64,000 bases of DNA, taken from Pukyongia sp. Its GTDB lineage: Bacteria; Bacteroidota; Bacteroidia; Flavobacteriales; Flavobacteriaceae. The first letter of the stretch is position 1; each line of letters opens with the position of its first letter. The translations under genes and the position numbers were made by a program. The stretch covers positions 1 to 64,000 of the forward strand of contig JASBSY010000002.1 of assembly GCA_030148705.1 (NCBI GenBank), in the 5' to 3' direction. The notes beneath the pieces were generated by a model that was given only the letters and a program-made list of their open reading frames with translations, was not told the origin of the DNA and did not search any database. Below are positions 18,055 through 26,388 of this stretch, piece after piece.

Positions 18055-18558
18055 TTATTTCAAACATTTAAAATAATCGAAGGGTTCTTCACAGTCGTTG
18101 CACTGAAATAGTGCCTTACAGGCGGTGGAACCAAACTGACTCACCAGGCGGGTATTGGTACTACCGCAATTGGTGCATTTCACTAATTTCTTATTTCCCA
18201 GTAATGCGGCTTTATCGGCCGATTCCTCCAGGGGCGGCGCTATTCCGTAAGCTTCCATCTTCCGCTTACCTTCCTCACTGATCCAATCGGTAGACCATGC
18301 CGGGGACAGGACCAGGTCAATTTCCGCCTCTTTGCCAATCGCTTTGAACGCTGCTTTCAGATCGTCGCCAATTACATCCATGGCCGGACAGCCGGAATAG
18401 GTAGGGGTTAACTTGATATAAACCTTACCATTCTCCTCTACCGCTTCCCGAATCACCCCCAGGTCGAGTACCGTTAGTACAGGTATTTCCGGGTCTGACA
18501 CTTTGCGCAGTACCGGCAAAAGATGTTTATCGATATGTGGTGCCAGGTCTACCGTCAT
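18055..18558 (-). CDS. paaD: PaaD (PaaJ): maturation factor of phenylacetyl-CoA epoxidase
   Basis: A 167-residue protein with an N-terminal MIP18/DUF59 domain (VSDPEIPVLTVLDLGVI; TYSGCPAMDVI) and a C-terminal zinc ribbon (CTNCGS ... CNDCEEPFDYFKC). PaaD-type DUF59 proteins assist iron or iron-sulfur centre assembly in the PaaABCE complex. It is 3 nt after paaC and next to paaG. Confidence 0.93.
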   Translation of the reverse strand: MTVDLAPHIDKHLLPVLRKVSDPEIPVLTVLDLGVIREAVEENGKVYIKLTPTYSGCPAMDVIGDDLKAAFKAIGKEAEIDLVLSPAWSTDWISEEGKRKMEAYGIAPPLEESADKAALLGNKKLVKCTNCGSTNTRLVSQFGSTACKALFQCNDCEEPFDYFKCLK

Positions 18559-18561
18559 AAC

Positions 18562-19317
18562 TTACCAGTTCATATTAGGATAGGATCGCTGCATATATTG
18601 CAGTTCGGTGAGCAGGTATCCCATATGTTCAGAATGTATACCCTCCTTTCCTCCTTTTTGAAAGTATTCCTGTTCGGGAACTGTTAGCGTGGCCTCTTGC
18701 AGCAGTTCCGTTACGGTATTGTAATACGTATCTCTAAGTTGGCTCACATCCACTCCAATTCCCTGCCCGATCATTTCGCGGTCGGCCTTAGTGAGGTGGA
18801 AAAGTTCGTCCGTGTAGCGCCAAAGGTCGTCCACGGCCTGCTGCATACGTTCGTTACTTTCGGCAGTACCATCCCCCAGGCGTTTAACCCAGTCGCCCGA
18901 AAACCTCCGGTGATAGCTAACCTCTTTGATTCCTTTCTTCGCGATGGCCGCCAGCATTTCATCTTTACTGTTTTGAAGCTCCTGCATCAGCAACAAATGG
19001 AATTCATCGAAAAGATATTGTCTGACGATCACAAAAGCGAAATCGGTATTGGGTTGTTCTACCAGGAGTACGTTTCTATATTCTCTTTCTTCTCTCAACA
19101 TGGCCACATCGTCCTCGGTCTTAACTCCTCCTGCCAGTTTAGCAGCATATTGATAATAACTGCGTGTTTGTCCGAACAGGTCGAGCGCAATGTTAGTAAG
19201 GGCGATATCGGTTTCCAGGGTAGGCCCGTGACCACATAGTTCGCCCAGTCTCTGGCCGAGGATTAGGGAATTGTCTGCAATTCCAAGAATATATTGATAA
19301 AGGTCTTCGTTTTTCAT
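18562..19317 (-). CDS. paaC: PaaC: structural subunit of phenylacetyl-CoA 1,2-epoxidase
   Basis: A 251-residue ferritin-like subunit (LGIADNSLILGQRLGELCGHGP; EDVAMLREEREYRN; KEVSYHRRFSGDWVKRLGDGT). PaaC pairs with PaaA in the oxygenase core but lacks the full di-iron ligand set and mainly serves a structural role. Its start is 42 nt after paaB, the longest gap in the core part of the operon. Confidence 0.95.
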   Translation of the reverse strand: MKNEDLYQYILGIADNSLILGQRLGELCGHGPTLETDIALTNIALDLFGQTRSYYQYAAKLAGGVKTEDDVAMLREEREYRNVLLVEQPNTDFAFVIVRQYLFDEFHLLLMQELQNSKDEMLAAIAKKGIKEVSYHRRFSGDWVKRLGDGTAESNERMQQAVDDLWRYTDELFHLTKADREMIGQGIGVDVSQLRDTYYNTVTELLQEATLTVPEQEYFQKGGKEGIHSEHMGYLLTELQYMQRSYPNMNW

Positions 19318-19359
19318 AATCTGAACGATAGGTTCCTGTTTAGAATACAGGATACTGTT

Positions 19360-19644
19360 TTACATGTGTTTTACCTCATCCGGCAGGTCGTAGAAGGTAG
19401 GATGTCGATAGATCTTATCCTGTGCCGGTTCGAAAAGTTCACCGTTATCCGCTGGGTTTGAAGCCGTAATATATTTGCTTTCCACCACCCAGATACTCAC
19501 CCCTTCATTGCGTCGGGTATATACATCCCTGGCGTTCTCAAGTGCCATCTCGGCATCTGCGGCATGCAGACTACCAAAGTGACGATGCTCCAGTCCGTTC
19601 TTTGAACGCACGAAAACTTCCCATAATGGCCAATCTTTCTTCAT
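19360..19644 (-). CDS. paaB: PaaB: small subunit of phenylacetyl-CoA 1,2-epoxidase
   Basis: A 94-residue protein with the typical PaaB pattern: W-x-L-W-EVFVRSKNGLEHRHFGSLHAADAEMALENARDVYTRRNEGVSIWVV. It joins PaaA-PaaC heterodimers in the epoxidase complex. It lies 11 nt from paaA. Confidence 0.95.
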   Translation of the reverse strand: MKKDWPLWEVFVRSKNGLEHRHFGSLHAADAEMALENARDVYTRRNEGVSIWVVESKYITASNPADNGELFEPAQDKIYRHPTFYDLPDEVKHM

Positions 19645-19655
19645 ATCGTATGTTT

Positions 19656-20612
19656 TTAACTCGCTTTCGCGACTTTCTTAGTTTGTTGTTTGTCGGCATA
19701 CGCCATGGCCGCGTCTCTAACCCAGGCTCCGCGCTCCCAGGCACTCACCCTGGCTTCAAGGCGTTGTTTGTTGCAGGGCCCGTGGCCTTTCACCACCTGC
19801 CAGAACTCATCCCAATCGATCTCTCCAAAGTCATAATGCCCGGTCTCTTCGTTAAACTTAAGGTCCGGGTCGGGAACGGTAATTCCCAAAATATCAGCCT
19901 GGGGTACTGTCTGATCGATGAATTGTTGTCGAAGCTCATCGTTTGTCTTCCGTTTTAGTTTCCACTTCATGGACTGTTCGGTATGGGTGGATTCGGCATC
20001 GGTTGGCCCGAACATCATCAAGCTTGGCCACCACCATCGGTTCAGCGCATCCTGTGCCATGGCTTTCTGTTCCGGCGTACCCTTGCATAAAGTGAGCATG
20101 ATCTCGTAACCTTGTCGCTGGTGAAAACTCTCCTCCTTACAAACACGCACCATAGCCCGTGCATATGGCCCGAAGGAAGTATTGCAGAGCGGCACCTGGT
20201 TGATAATCGCAGCCCCATCCACCAGCCAACCTATGGCGCCTATGTCGGCCCAGGTAACGGTGGGGTAATTGAAGATAGAAGAATACTTCGCTTTCCCGCT
20301 GTGTAATTGTTCATATAACTCTTCCCTGGAAATCCCCAAGGTCTCACAAGCGCTATAGAGGTAAAGACCGTGTCCGGCCTCATCCTGAACTTTGGCCAGT
20401 AATGCGGCCTTCCTTCTTAAGGAGGGCGCCCTTGTAATCCAGTTCCCTTCCGGCAACATTCCCACTATCTCGGAATGTGCGTGCTGGGAGATCTGCCTAA
20501 TATGCGTCTGCCGATACTTCTCGGGCATCCAGTCTTTGGGCTCAATCTTTTCGTCTCTTGCAATGCGGGCTTCGAAGATCGCATCCAGATTTTTTACTTC
20601 CTTTTCGCTCAT
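19656..20612 (-). CDS. paaA: PaaA: catalytic di-iron subunit of phenylacetyl-CoA 1,2-epoxidase
   Basis: A 318-residue ferritin-like oxygenase subunit. Iron ligands are expected in [13 protein letters not shown], the [13 protein letters not shown] motif (E-x2-H, ~residue 75) and the second pair in [16 protein letters not shown] (E-x-x-H type, ~165). It epoxidises the ring of phenylacetyl-CoA using O2 and electrons from PaaE. It begins 10 nt after paaE. Confidence 0.96.
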   Translation of the reverse strand: MSEKEVKNLDAIFEARIARDEKIEPKDWMPEKYRQTHIRQISQHAHSEIVGMLPEGNWITRAPSLRRKAALLAKVQDEAGHGLYLYSACETLGISREELYEQLHSGKAKYSSIFNYPTVTWADIGAIGWLVDGAAIINQVPLCNTSFGPYARAMVRVCKEESFHQRQGYEIMLTLCKGTPEQKAMAQDALNRWWWPSLMMFGPTDAESTHTEQSMKWKLKRKTNDELRQQFIDQTVPQADILGITVPDPDLKFNEETGHYDFGEIDWDEFWQVVKGHGPCNKQRLEARVSAWERGAWVRDAAMAYADKQQTKKVAKAS

Positions 20613-20622
20613 AATCTATGTT

Positions 20623-21696
20623 TTAAACATCAAAATCTACTTTTACTTCGTCAGTTACCGGAACTGCCTGGCAACTTAACACATAATCCTGTGCCACCTC
20701 ATGGGCTTCCAGGGCGTAATTAACTTTCATCTCTACTTCCCCTTCCAGGATCTTACATTTGCAGGTGCTGCACACCCCGCCTTTACAGGCAAATGGCAGA
20801 TCGGCTCCTGCGCCTAGGGCGGCATCCAGTATATTGTCGTAATCGCTAGTCATTGTAAAGTGGAATTCCTTGCCACCATCTACAATGGTGACTTCCACGC
20901 CTTCTACATTTTGTTGAGCCAGTCGTTCTGCCCTTAGTTTGTCCTCTTCCGAGAGACCGGTTACGAACAGTTCGAAATGCACCAATTCTTTAGGAAGCCC
21001 GGCTTCGACCAGGTAATTCCCAACATACTTTACCATCTCCTCCGGCCCGCAAAGAAACACTTCACTGGTATCGGGGATATCGATAAAAGTCTTGCAGAGT
21101 ACGGCCATGCGATCGTCGTCGAAACGCCCGTTAAACAGCTCTATATCTCTTCTTTCCTTCGTTAGGAAATAATAAATTTCAAGCCTTCCGAAATAAGCAT
21201 TTCTAAGCTGCTCCAATTCTTCCTTAAAGATAATGGATTTGGCCGTTCTATTCACGTAAAACAGCTTACAAGTGGAATTGGGTTCGGTAGCCAGGTGGGT
21301 TTTTATCATGGAGATAATTGGCGTAATCCCACTTCCGGCTGCAAAGAACAAGTAGTTCTTAGGTTTCTCCGGATTTGGCTTTACCCCGAAGGTTCCGCTA
21401 GGCGCCATCACTTCCAGGGTATCCCCCGGCTTTAAGGTAGTGTTCACGAAGGATGAAAACTTTCCTTCCGGTATGAGTTTTACTGCCACTTTCCACTCAC
21501 GGTCCATCGGACTGGTACACAGGCTATATGACCGACGTACATCTTCGCCGTCGATTTCGGTTTTTAATGTTAGATGCTGTCCCTGTTTAAATTCGAATTC
21601 TTCGTACAGGGATTCGGGAATATCGAAGGCAATTACAGAACAGTCTGAAGTTTCCTTGTAAACATCCTTAACCTTTAATTTATGAAATACAGCCAC
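20623..21696 (-). CDS. paaE: PaaE: ferredoxin reductase subunit of phenylacetyl-CoA epoxidase
   Basis: A flavin/[2Fe-2S] reductase that passes electrons from NADPH to PaaA. It has an FAD-binding domain with RRSYSLCTSP, an NAD(P) domain (FFAAGSGITPIISMI) and a C-terminal plant-type [2Fe-2S] domain with CKGGVCSTCKC and a later Cys in VLSCQA. The frame has no early ATG. It can start at TTG 21705, but GTG 21696 (MAVFHKLKVKD) fits the family N-terminus and the promoter better, so I chose GTG. It is the first gene of the operon. Confidence 0.94.
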   Translation of the reverse strand: MAVFHKLKVKDVYKETSDCSVIAFDIPESLYEEFEFKQGQHLTLKTEIDGEDVRRSYSLCTSPMDREWKVAVKLIPEGKFSSFVNTTLKPGDTLEVMAPSGTFGVKPNPEKPKNYLFFAAGSGITPIISMIKTHLATEPNSTCKLFYVNRTAKSIIFKEELEQLRNAYFGRLEIYYFLTKERRDIELFNGRFDDDRMAVLCKTFIDIPDTSEVFLCGPEEMVKYVGNYLVEAGLPKELVHFELFVTGLSEEDKLRAERLAQQNVEGVEVTIVDGGKEFHFTMTSDYDNILDAALGAGADLPFACKGGVCSTCKCKILEGEVEMKVNYALEAHEVAQDYVLSCQAVPVTDEVKVDFDV

Positions 21697-21712
21697 TAAT
21701 TCCAATTTTTTG

Positions 21713-21750
21713 ACTTACAAAACTAACGTTTGTTAGTTAGATTTGCAAGT
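21713..21750. promoter_or_regulatory. Long palindromic operator over the paa promoter (PaaR-like site)
   Basis: Two 15-nt arms, ACTTACAAAACTAAC (21713-21727) and GTTAGATTTGCAAGT (21736-21750), are inverted repeats matching at 13 of 15 positions around an 8-nt centre. An inner perfect palindrome, ACTAAC-gttt-GTTAGT, spans 21722-21737. The site lies between the TetR gene and paaE. TetR-type PaaR repressors bind such palindromes and are released by phenylacetyl-CoA; that this regulator does so is inference. Confidence 0.75.
21718..21748 (-). promoter_or_regulatory. Promoter of the paa operon
   Basis: On the minus strand, TTG (21748-21746) is followed after 20 nt by TAGTTTTG (21725-21718), a perfect TAnnTTTG -7 box. 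Transcription would start near 21712, about 16 nt before the GTG of paaE. Both elements lie inside the arms of the palindromic operator, so a bound repressor would block polymerase. Confidence 0.7.
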
Positions 21751-21810
21751 TAATTAACACTACACCAAAAGAACGCCTGTTTGCAGCTATTTACAACAGC
21801 TTTCGACGGC

Positions 21811-22380
21811 TTAGGTGATTCCGTTCAACAGCACGGACACCATATCTTTTTTTAACACATTTACATCCAGTTTCCCGCGTTTTTGATACCAGAGGTAGAG
21901 GGTTCGCAGGGTCGACAAGATCGAGAACAGGATAACTTCCGGATGGTGCTGTTTTAATTCGCCGGCCTCTATGCCCTCTTTTACGATCCGCCTGAAATTC
22001 TCCTCGTAGTCTTCCCGCATTTGTACAAAGGAAGAGAGATCGTTGTTCTCAAGGTGCATCCAGTCGTTGTTCAGAGCAGCGAGTGCTTCCGAATGATTAA
22101 CGGTAATATCTATGTGAAGTTCGATAATCTCCCTGATCTTGTCGATGGGGCGTATGTCTTTGGCGACCACGGTTTGCATGCCGTTGGTAAATTCGACCGC
22201 AACCGTGAGGATAAGGGTTGAAAGGATCTGTTGTTTCCCGGAAATATGGTTGTACAAACTGGCGGCTTTGATGCCCATGGCCTGGGCAATATCCCGCATG
22301 GATACCGCATTGTACCCTTTTTCCTTAAAAAGCTGTGAAGCAATGGTAACAATTTCCTCTTTACGGGTAATGGTTTTCAT
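21811..22380 (-). CDS. TetR family regulator, probable PaaR
   Basis: A 189-residue TetR protein. The N-terminal helix-turn-helix reads VTIASQLFKEKGYNAVSMRDIAQAMG...YNHISGKQ (residues ~11-50), and the C-terminal ligand domain is all-helical (residues ~60-189). It lies 105 nt upstream of the paa operon on the same strand, facing the palindrome at 21713-21750. By position it is the best candidate for repression of the operon with an acyl-CoA inducer. A direct test of ligand or site is not possible from sequence. Confidence 0.85.
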   Translation of the reverse strand: MKTITRKEEIVTIASQLFKEKGYNAVSMRDIAQAMGIKAASLYNHISGKQQILSTLILTVAVEFTNGMQTVVAKDIRPIDKIREIIELHIDITVNHSEALAALNNDWMHLENNDLSSFVQMREDYEENFRRIVKEGIEAGELKQHHPEVILFSILSTLRTLYLWYQKRGKLDVNVLKKDMVSVLLNGIT

Positions 22381-22414
22381 GGAGATGCAAGATACTAATT
22401 CGGGTTGAAAATCG

Positions 22415-22510
22415 CGTTAGGGATAGCAGCGGAAATCCTGCCCGGCAGATTGAAGCGGATAGCCCGCCCGCCGAAGCCAAAAGTTGGCTGAGGAGGGAAC
22501 GCCCGGGAAA
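22415..22510. repeat. GC-rich intergenic element with internal repeats
   Basis: This noncoding stretch is richer in G and C than its surroundings. It holds two copies of GGATAGC (22421-22427 and 22457-22463) and a perfect hairpin, AGCCAA-aag-TTGGCT. It resembles interspersed intergenic units of flavobacterial genomes, but only one copy is in the window. No gene is seen between 22381 and 22601. Confidence 0.35.
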
Positions 22511-22601
22511 TTTGCCGAAAATAAACTAACTTGCAAGGGAGACCTTTAGATGTGGTTGAGCCGGGCCGCCGCTTTGGCATTTATCGAAAATTAAAAATAA
22601 G

Positions 22602-22907
22602 ATGGGACTATTTGGAGCCTTGTTTGGAAACAAATCTAAAAAGATCGGGGAATTTATGGATAAAGGGGCTGTGATCCTGGATGTCCGCACTCCAAGTGAA
22701 TACAAGGAGGGCGCCATCAGGCAGTCGAAGAATATACCTGTGCAGGAACTTTCCAACAGAATTGCTGAAGTGCAGCAATGGGATAAGCCGGTAATCTGCT
22801 GTTGTGCCAGCGGGGTGCGGAGCGAAACGGCTGCCAAATTACTACGTAAACATGGGATTGAAGCGATTAACGGCGGAGGTTGGGTCCGCCTCCAGGCAAG
22901 GAAATAA
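22602..22907 (+). CDS. Single-domain rhodanese-like protein
   Basis: A 101-residue rhodanese. It has the CH2-type N-part ILDVRTPSEYKEGAI and the active-site loop CCASGVRS with the persulfide cysteine (about Cys68) and Arg at the loop end. Such proteins carry sulfane sulfur for thiol metabolism or tRNA modification. It is monocistronic, converging on the DUF4230 gene 12 nt away. Confidence 0.9.
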   Translation: MGLFGALFGNKSKKIGEFMDKGAVILDVRTPSEYKEGAIRQSKNIPVQELSNRIAEVQQWDKPVICCCASGVRSETAAKLLRKHGIEAINGGGWVRLQARK

Positions 22908-22919
22908 TTTTATGGGTCG

Positions 22920-23543
22920 TTAATCCGGCAACTGCCTGAAATTGCTGAAATCCTCCTCATTGCGAATGGGTTGTTCGTTGTACTTTAGCGTCCACCCCAT
23001 GGAGTTCGTCACAATATATAATTTCTGAAGTTCCGAAATAAGCCTGTTTTCCGCATTACTTACGAGCTGGGAAGCTTTTATCTTTTTCCTTAGGGACGCC
23101 TCGATTCGGTCTTTAATGAGGTTGTAATCGGCGGCCGAAAATTGATGAAGATAATCCTGCTGAATGTCGTAATACTCGATGTTTGGATTGATTTTAAGCT
23201 CGGGTTGGGGGATTTTGGTTATGAAGACGGTTCTCGCCTGTTCATCTATGCGAGTTTCGATAAGGCTGAGGTCGTAGGAAATTGTGGCTTCGGCATTCAC
23301 GATCACCAGGGCCTTCTTACTTACGTTAATAAGCCCGGCGTATAAATTCTTCGAATCCTCGTAGGTAAAAACCTGAGCGTAGCTTCCTTCGGTGACTACC
23401 AGTTTACCGACGTTCTTAAGCTCTTTCTGAATCAGGGCAGTACCTGCTTCCAGTTGTTCCCTATTGTCTTTTTGATGCTCGCAGTATCGCAGTACAAAGA
23501 CAATGAGAACACCGATGATAATTCCGTAAAATATCTTTCGCAT
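22920..23543 (-). CDS. DUF4230 membrane-anchored protein
   Basis: A 207-residue protein from ATG 23543 (MRKIFYGIIIGVLIVFVLRY), with one N-terminal membrane anchor and a soluble DUF4230 domain (LVVTEGSYAQVFTYEDSK; ISYDLSLIETRIDEQARTVFITKIPQPELKI). A TTG at 23558 extends the frame but the ATG starts exactly at the hydrophobic segment. The start codon lies in a perfect 7-bp inverted repeat (23541-23560), which could lower translation. The family function is unknown. Confidence 0.85.
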   Translation of the reverse strand: MRKIFYGIIIGVLIVFVLRYCEHQKDNREQLEAGTALIQKELKNVGKLVVTEGSYAQVFTYEDSKNLYAGLINVSKKALVIVNAEATISYDLSLIETRIDEQARTVFITKIPQPELKINPNIEYYDIQQDYLHQFSAADYNLIKDRIEASLRKKIKASQLVSNAENRLISELQKLYIVTNSMGWTLKYNEQPIRNEEDFSNFRQLPD

Positions 23544-23646
23544 TGAATGGATTTTCAATGAAAGTTACTCATTTTTTCCTCACTACTAACAGTAATTATC
23601 TGCGCGGATAACAGTTAAGGCAGACAATTACGGGGCCACCTTATTT

Positions 23647-26370
23647 CTACAGGTCGTATTTAACCACCAGCATTACGATGCGGGGCAGCACAAAATACTG
23701 ACTGGTAGTGTTGAACTGGTCGTTAAAGCTGTCGTTATTTATGAATTCCGTATCCAGGATATTGGTGGCCTGTACCGAAAATTCCCAGGGACTCTCTCCC
23801 TGTTGAAAATACAGGGTGGAATTAAAAAAGGAATAGGTGTTGTCTACGGTGTTCAATTCGTTGCTGTAATTGTAGTAATCCCATTCGGCATGAAGGCTGA
23901 AATGCTTCAGGAAATTGATGTCTACATTGGCATAGGGCCGTTGGGTGTAAAATGTTTGCTCGAGGCCCCCGTTATCGTAGTCGTTGACCGACAGCCGATA
24001 GCCCACCTCAAAATTAGGCCACTCCCTGAAACTGGATCGTACACTGGCCTGGTAACTCTGGGTAAGGCTTTCACTTTCCGTAATCTCATCGTTTACCAAG
24101 TTATTGGAGCGAGCCAGGGTGGCATTTGCGTTAAGTGCGAACTGAAGTTTCTTTACCCGTTTACTGAATCGCCCAAAAGCCGTAAAGGTTTCGTCCGGGA
24201 AATTGCTGTCCATATTAAAGATGGACGACACCTGGTTAATGGCGGCTATGTCGGTTATATTCTTGAATCCGTTTATTCGCTTAGAGTAATTTAGCGAAGC
24301 GGAGATATTGGTGTAGTTAAACAGGTTAAAACTGAAGTAGGTGAGGTTGTACTGGTGGGAGAGCGCATTTTCCAGATTGCGGTTTCCCCTGAACATTCGA
24401 TTGTAATTATTGAATACAAAGGCTTCGGCATAATTCACCACATCTGTATATTCGGCCGAGATGGAATAGTTGAACCTCAGGCTTTCGCTCTTCTTGATGT
24501 TCCAGATAGCATTAAAATCGGGAAGAAGTGTCCAGTCGTTCTGCGTGGATGTTAGTCCGAGTTGCTCATTCTTCAGGTTGTAATTGTGCAGGCTGAGGCC
24601 CGGTGTAAAAATAAATTCGCCGGTCTTAACCTTATAATGGAGACCAAGGAATGTATCGGTAAAGGTATAATCCACCATATTGTTGAGTGGAAATGATGCT
24701 CCGCCGATCTCGGGGGTGCGGTTGAAATCAATTCGGCTGCCGTCATTGAGCAATTGAAAAATACCCGAATCGAATTGCTGGTTGCTGTAGGTGGCGCCCA
24801 GCGTAAAATTGAGATTGCTGGTGTTGTTCAGAACATAGAAGTAATCGACCTTGGCATCCAGTTTATTGGTTTTGATGTTTTTTGCCTGGTTTATGTTATA
24901 CCGGTTGGCGGTTGTATCTACAGGAAGTATCCCTGCAAAAGGCAGCAGGTCTGTTACCGCATTGTAGAAAGGGTCTTCGTCCTGCCACAGGTGCTGCACC
25001 TGGCCGGCAAAGATATTCTTCTCATCCAGGGTGTAATACACATTCATGTTCTGGTTGATCGAAAAGGGTTTGTTCTCCTTTTGTTCTTCTATATTATTAG
25101 TGGAATTGTCGAACTGCGACAGGGTAGTGTCGTCTTCGGTTTGTTTGGAAGTCTTAACCAACGCATCGTAATCCAGCTGGAAATCGGTGTTTGGTTTATA
25201 GACCCCGCTTAATTTCATCATGGCCAGTTGGTTTCTCTGATCGTTGACACTGGTTGTGGTCTCGGTTGAACCCGAGGCGATGTATTGTCGGATAGAATTA
25301 TTAACGATGTTGGTTTTATTATCTGAAAGGATCGCAAAACCGCTGAGGTCGAGGGTTGGATTTGCTCTCCAACTGAAATTCCCTGCGAGGAAGCCGGTTT
25401 CAATCTTGTTGGCCCTGTTGTTTTGAGCCACGGCAAACCCCAGGTCGCTTTCACTTATATTGAAGTTGGTTCCGCCGCCACGGTTGAAATTTCGGAAGCC
25501 GCCGGTAAAATTAAAGTAATCCCTGAATGTAAAGGGAACTTCCCCTATATCGTTGAAATCGGTGATAAAGTTGAGGCTGTATTCCGGGCTGTAATAAAAG
25601 AGTTTCGGGTGCACCAGGTATTTGGCTTCTTCGGAAGCAATCCCGGCACCTGCGGTTACTTCTCCGAACCAAAAGTTCTTTTTTCCTTCCTTTAGTTTGA
25701 TATTGATGGCCACATTATCCTGGTCGTTGCCCAGGCCTCGCATTTGGTCTACTTCGTTATAGTTGCGAAGTACTTCCACCTTATCGACGGCATCGGCCGG
25801 AATATTCTTGGTGGCCAGTTTGGAATCGCCGTCGAAGAAATCCTTGCCTTCCACCATCACCTTGGAAACCGTTTTACCTTCCACCTGTATCTCACCATCG
25901 TCGTTTACCTCCACGCCCGGCAATTTCTTCATCACATCCCCGAGTTTGCGCTCATCGCCGGTGGTAAAGGAATCGGCGTTATACACTATTGTGTCGCCTT
26001 TTACGGTAACCGGCATTTCATAGACGATCTCAACGCCGTCCAATTCGGAAGCGATTGCCCTGAGCTGAAAATCCAACTGCATGTTTTCGGCATCTTCGGA
26101 AACGCTAACAACCCGGTTTCGGGTTTCGTACCCGAGGAAGCTGGCTTTTAGAACGTAGGTGTCGCCTTTTGGAAGATCGAGTTGGTAGCGCCCCTCCTCA
26201 TTGGTAATTGCATAGGATTCTATGGCTCCGTCTGCCTGGACGGTCGCTATCACGTTAGCAAATTCGAGGGGTTGATTGAGGGTGTCACTTATAACGCCAC
26301 GTACTTTTATACTTTGTGCGGAAAGTGAACATGTGAATAGCAGCAGGGCTGCAACTAGTAGTCGCTTCAT
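23647..26370 (-). CDS. Outer membrane beta-barrel protein with carboxypeptidase-like N-domain
   Basis: A 907-residue outer-membrane protein. It has a signal peptide (ends SLSAQ), a CarboxypepD_reg-like beta-sandwich at ~22-105 (GVISDTLNQPLEFANV), a plug-like segment at ~115-230 (LGDVMKKLPGVEVNDDGEIQVEGKTV, KVEVLRNYNEV) and a long beta-barrel of the OMP_b-brl_3 type. It resembles TonB-dependent receptors; no TonB box is obvious. It is the third gene of a minus-strand group after two GLPGLI genes (18-nt gap to the nearer one). The ligand is unknown. Confidence 0.9.
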   Translation of the reverse strand: MKRLLVAALLLFTCSLSAQSIKVRGVISDTLNQPLEFANVIATVQADGAIESYAITNEEGRYQLDLPKGDTYVLKASFLGYETRNRVVSVSEDAENMQLDFQLRAIASELDGVEIVYEMPVTVKGDTIVYNADSFTTGDERKLGDVMKKLPGVEVNDDGEIQVEGKTVSKVMVEGKDFFDGDSKLATKNIPADAVDKVEVLRNYNEVDQMRGLGNDQDNVAINIKLKEGKKNFWFGEVTAGAGIASEEAKYLVHPKLFYYSPEYSLNFITDFNDIGEVPFTFRDYFNFTGGFRNFNRGGGTNFNISESDLGFAVAQNNRANKIETGFLAGNFSWRANPTLDLSGFAILSDNKTNIVNNSIRQYIASGSTETTTSVNDQRNQLAMMKLSGVYKPNTDFQLDYDALVKTSKQTEDDTTLSQFDNSTNNIEEQKENKPFSINQNMNVYYTLDEKNIFAGQVQHLWQDEDPFYNAVTDLLPFAGILPVDTTANRYNINQAKNIKTNKLDAKVDYFYVLNNTSNLNFTLGATYSNQQFDSGIFQLLNDGSRIDFNRTPEIGGASFPLNNMVDYTFTDTFLGLHYKVKTGEFIFTPGLSLHNYNLKNEQLGLTSTQNDWTLLPDFNAIWNIKKSESLRFNYSISAEYTDVVNYAEAFVFNNYNRMFRGNRNLENALSHQYNLTYFSFNLFNYTNISASLNYSKRINGFKNITDIAAINQVSSIFNMDSNFPDETFTAFGRFSKRVKKLQFALNANATLARSNNLVNDEITESESLTQSYQASVRSSFREWPNFEVGYRLSVNDYDNGGLEQTFYTQRPYANVDINFLKHFSLHAEWDYYNYSNELNTVDNTYSFFNSTLYFQQGESPWEFSVQATNILDTEFINNDSFNDQFNTTSQYFVLPRIVMLVVKYDL

Positions 26371-26388
26371 TAAGTTGATTTATATAGA

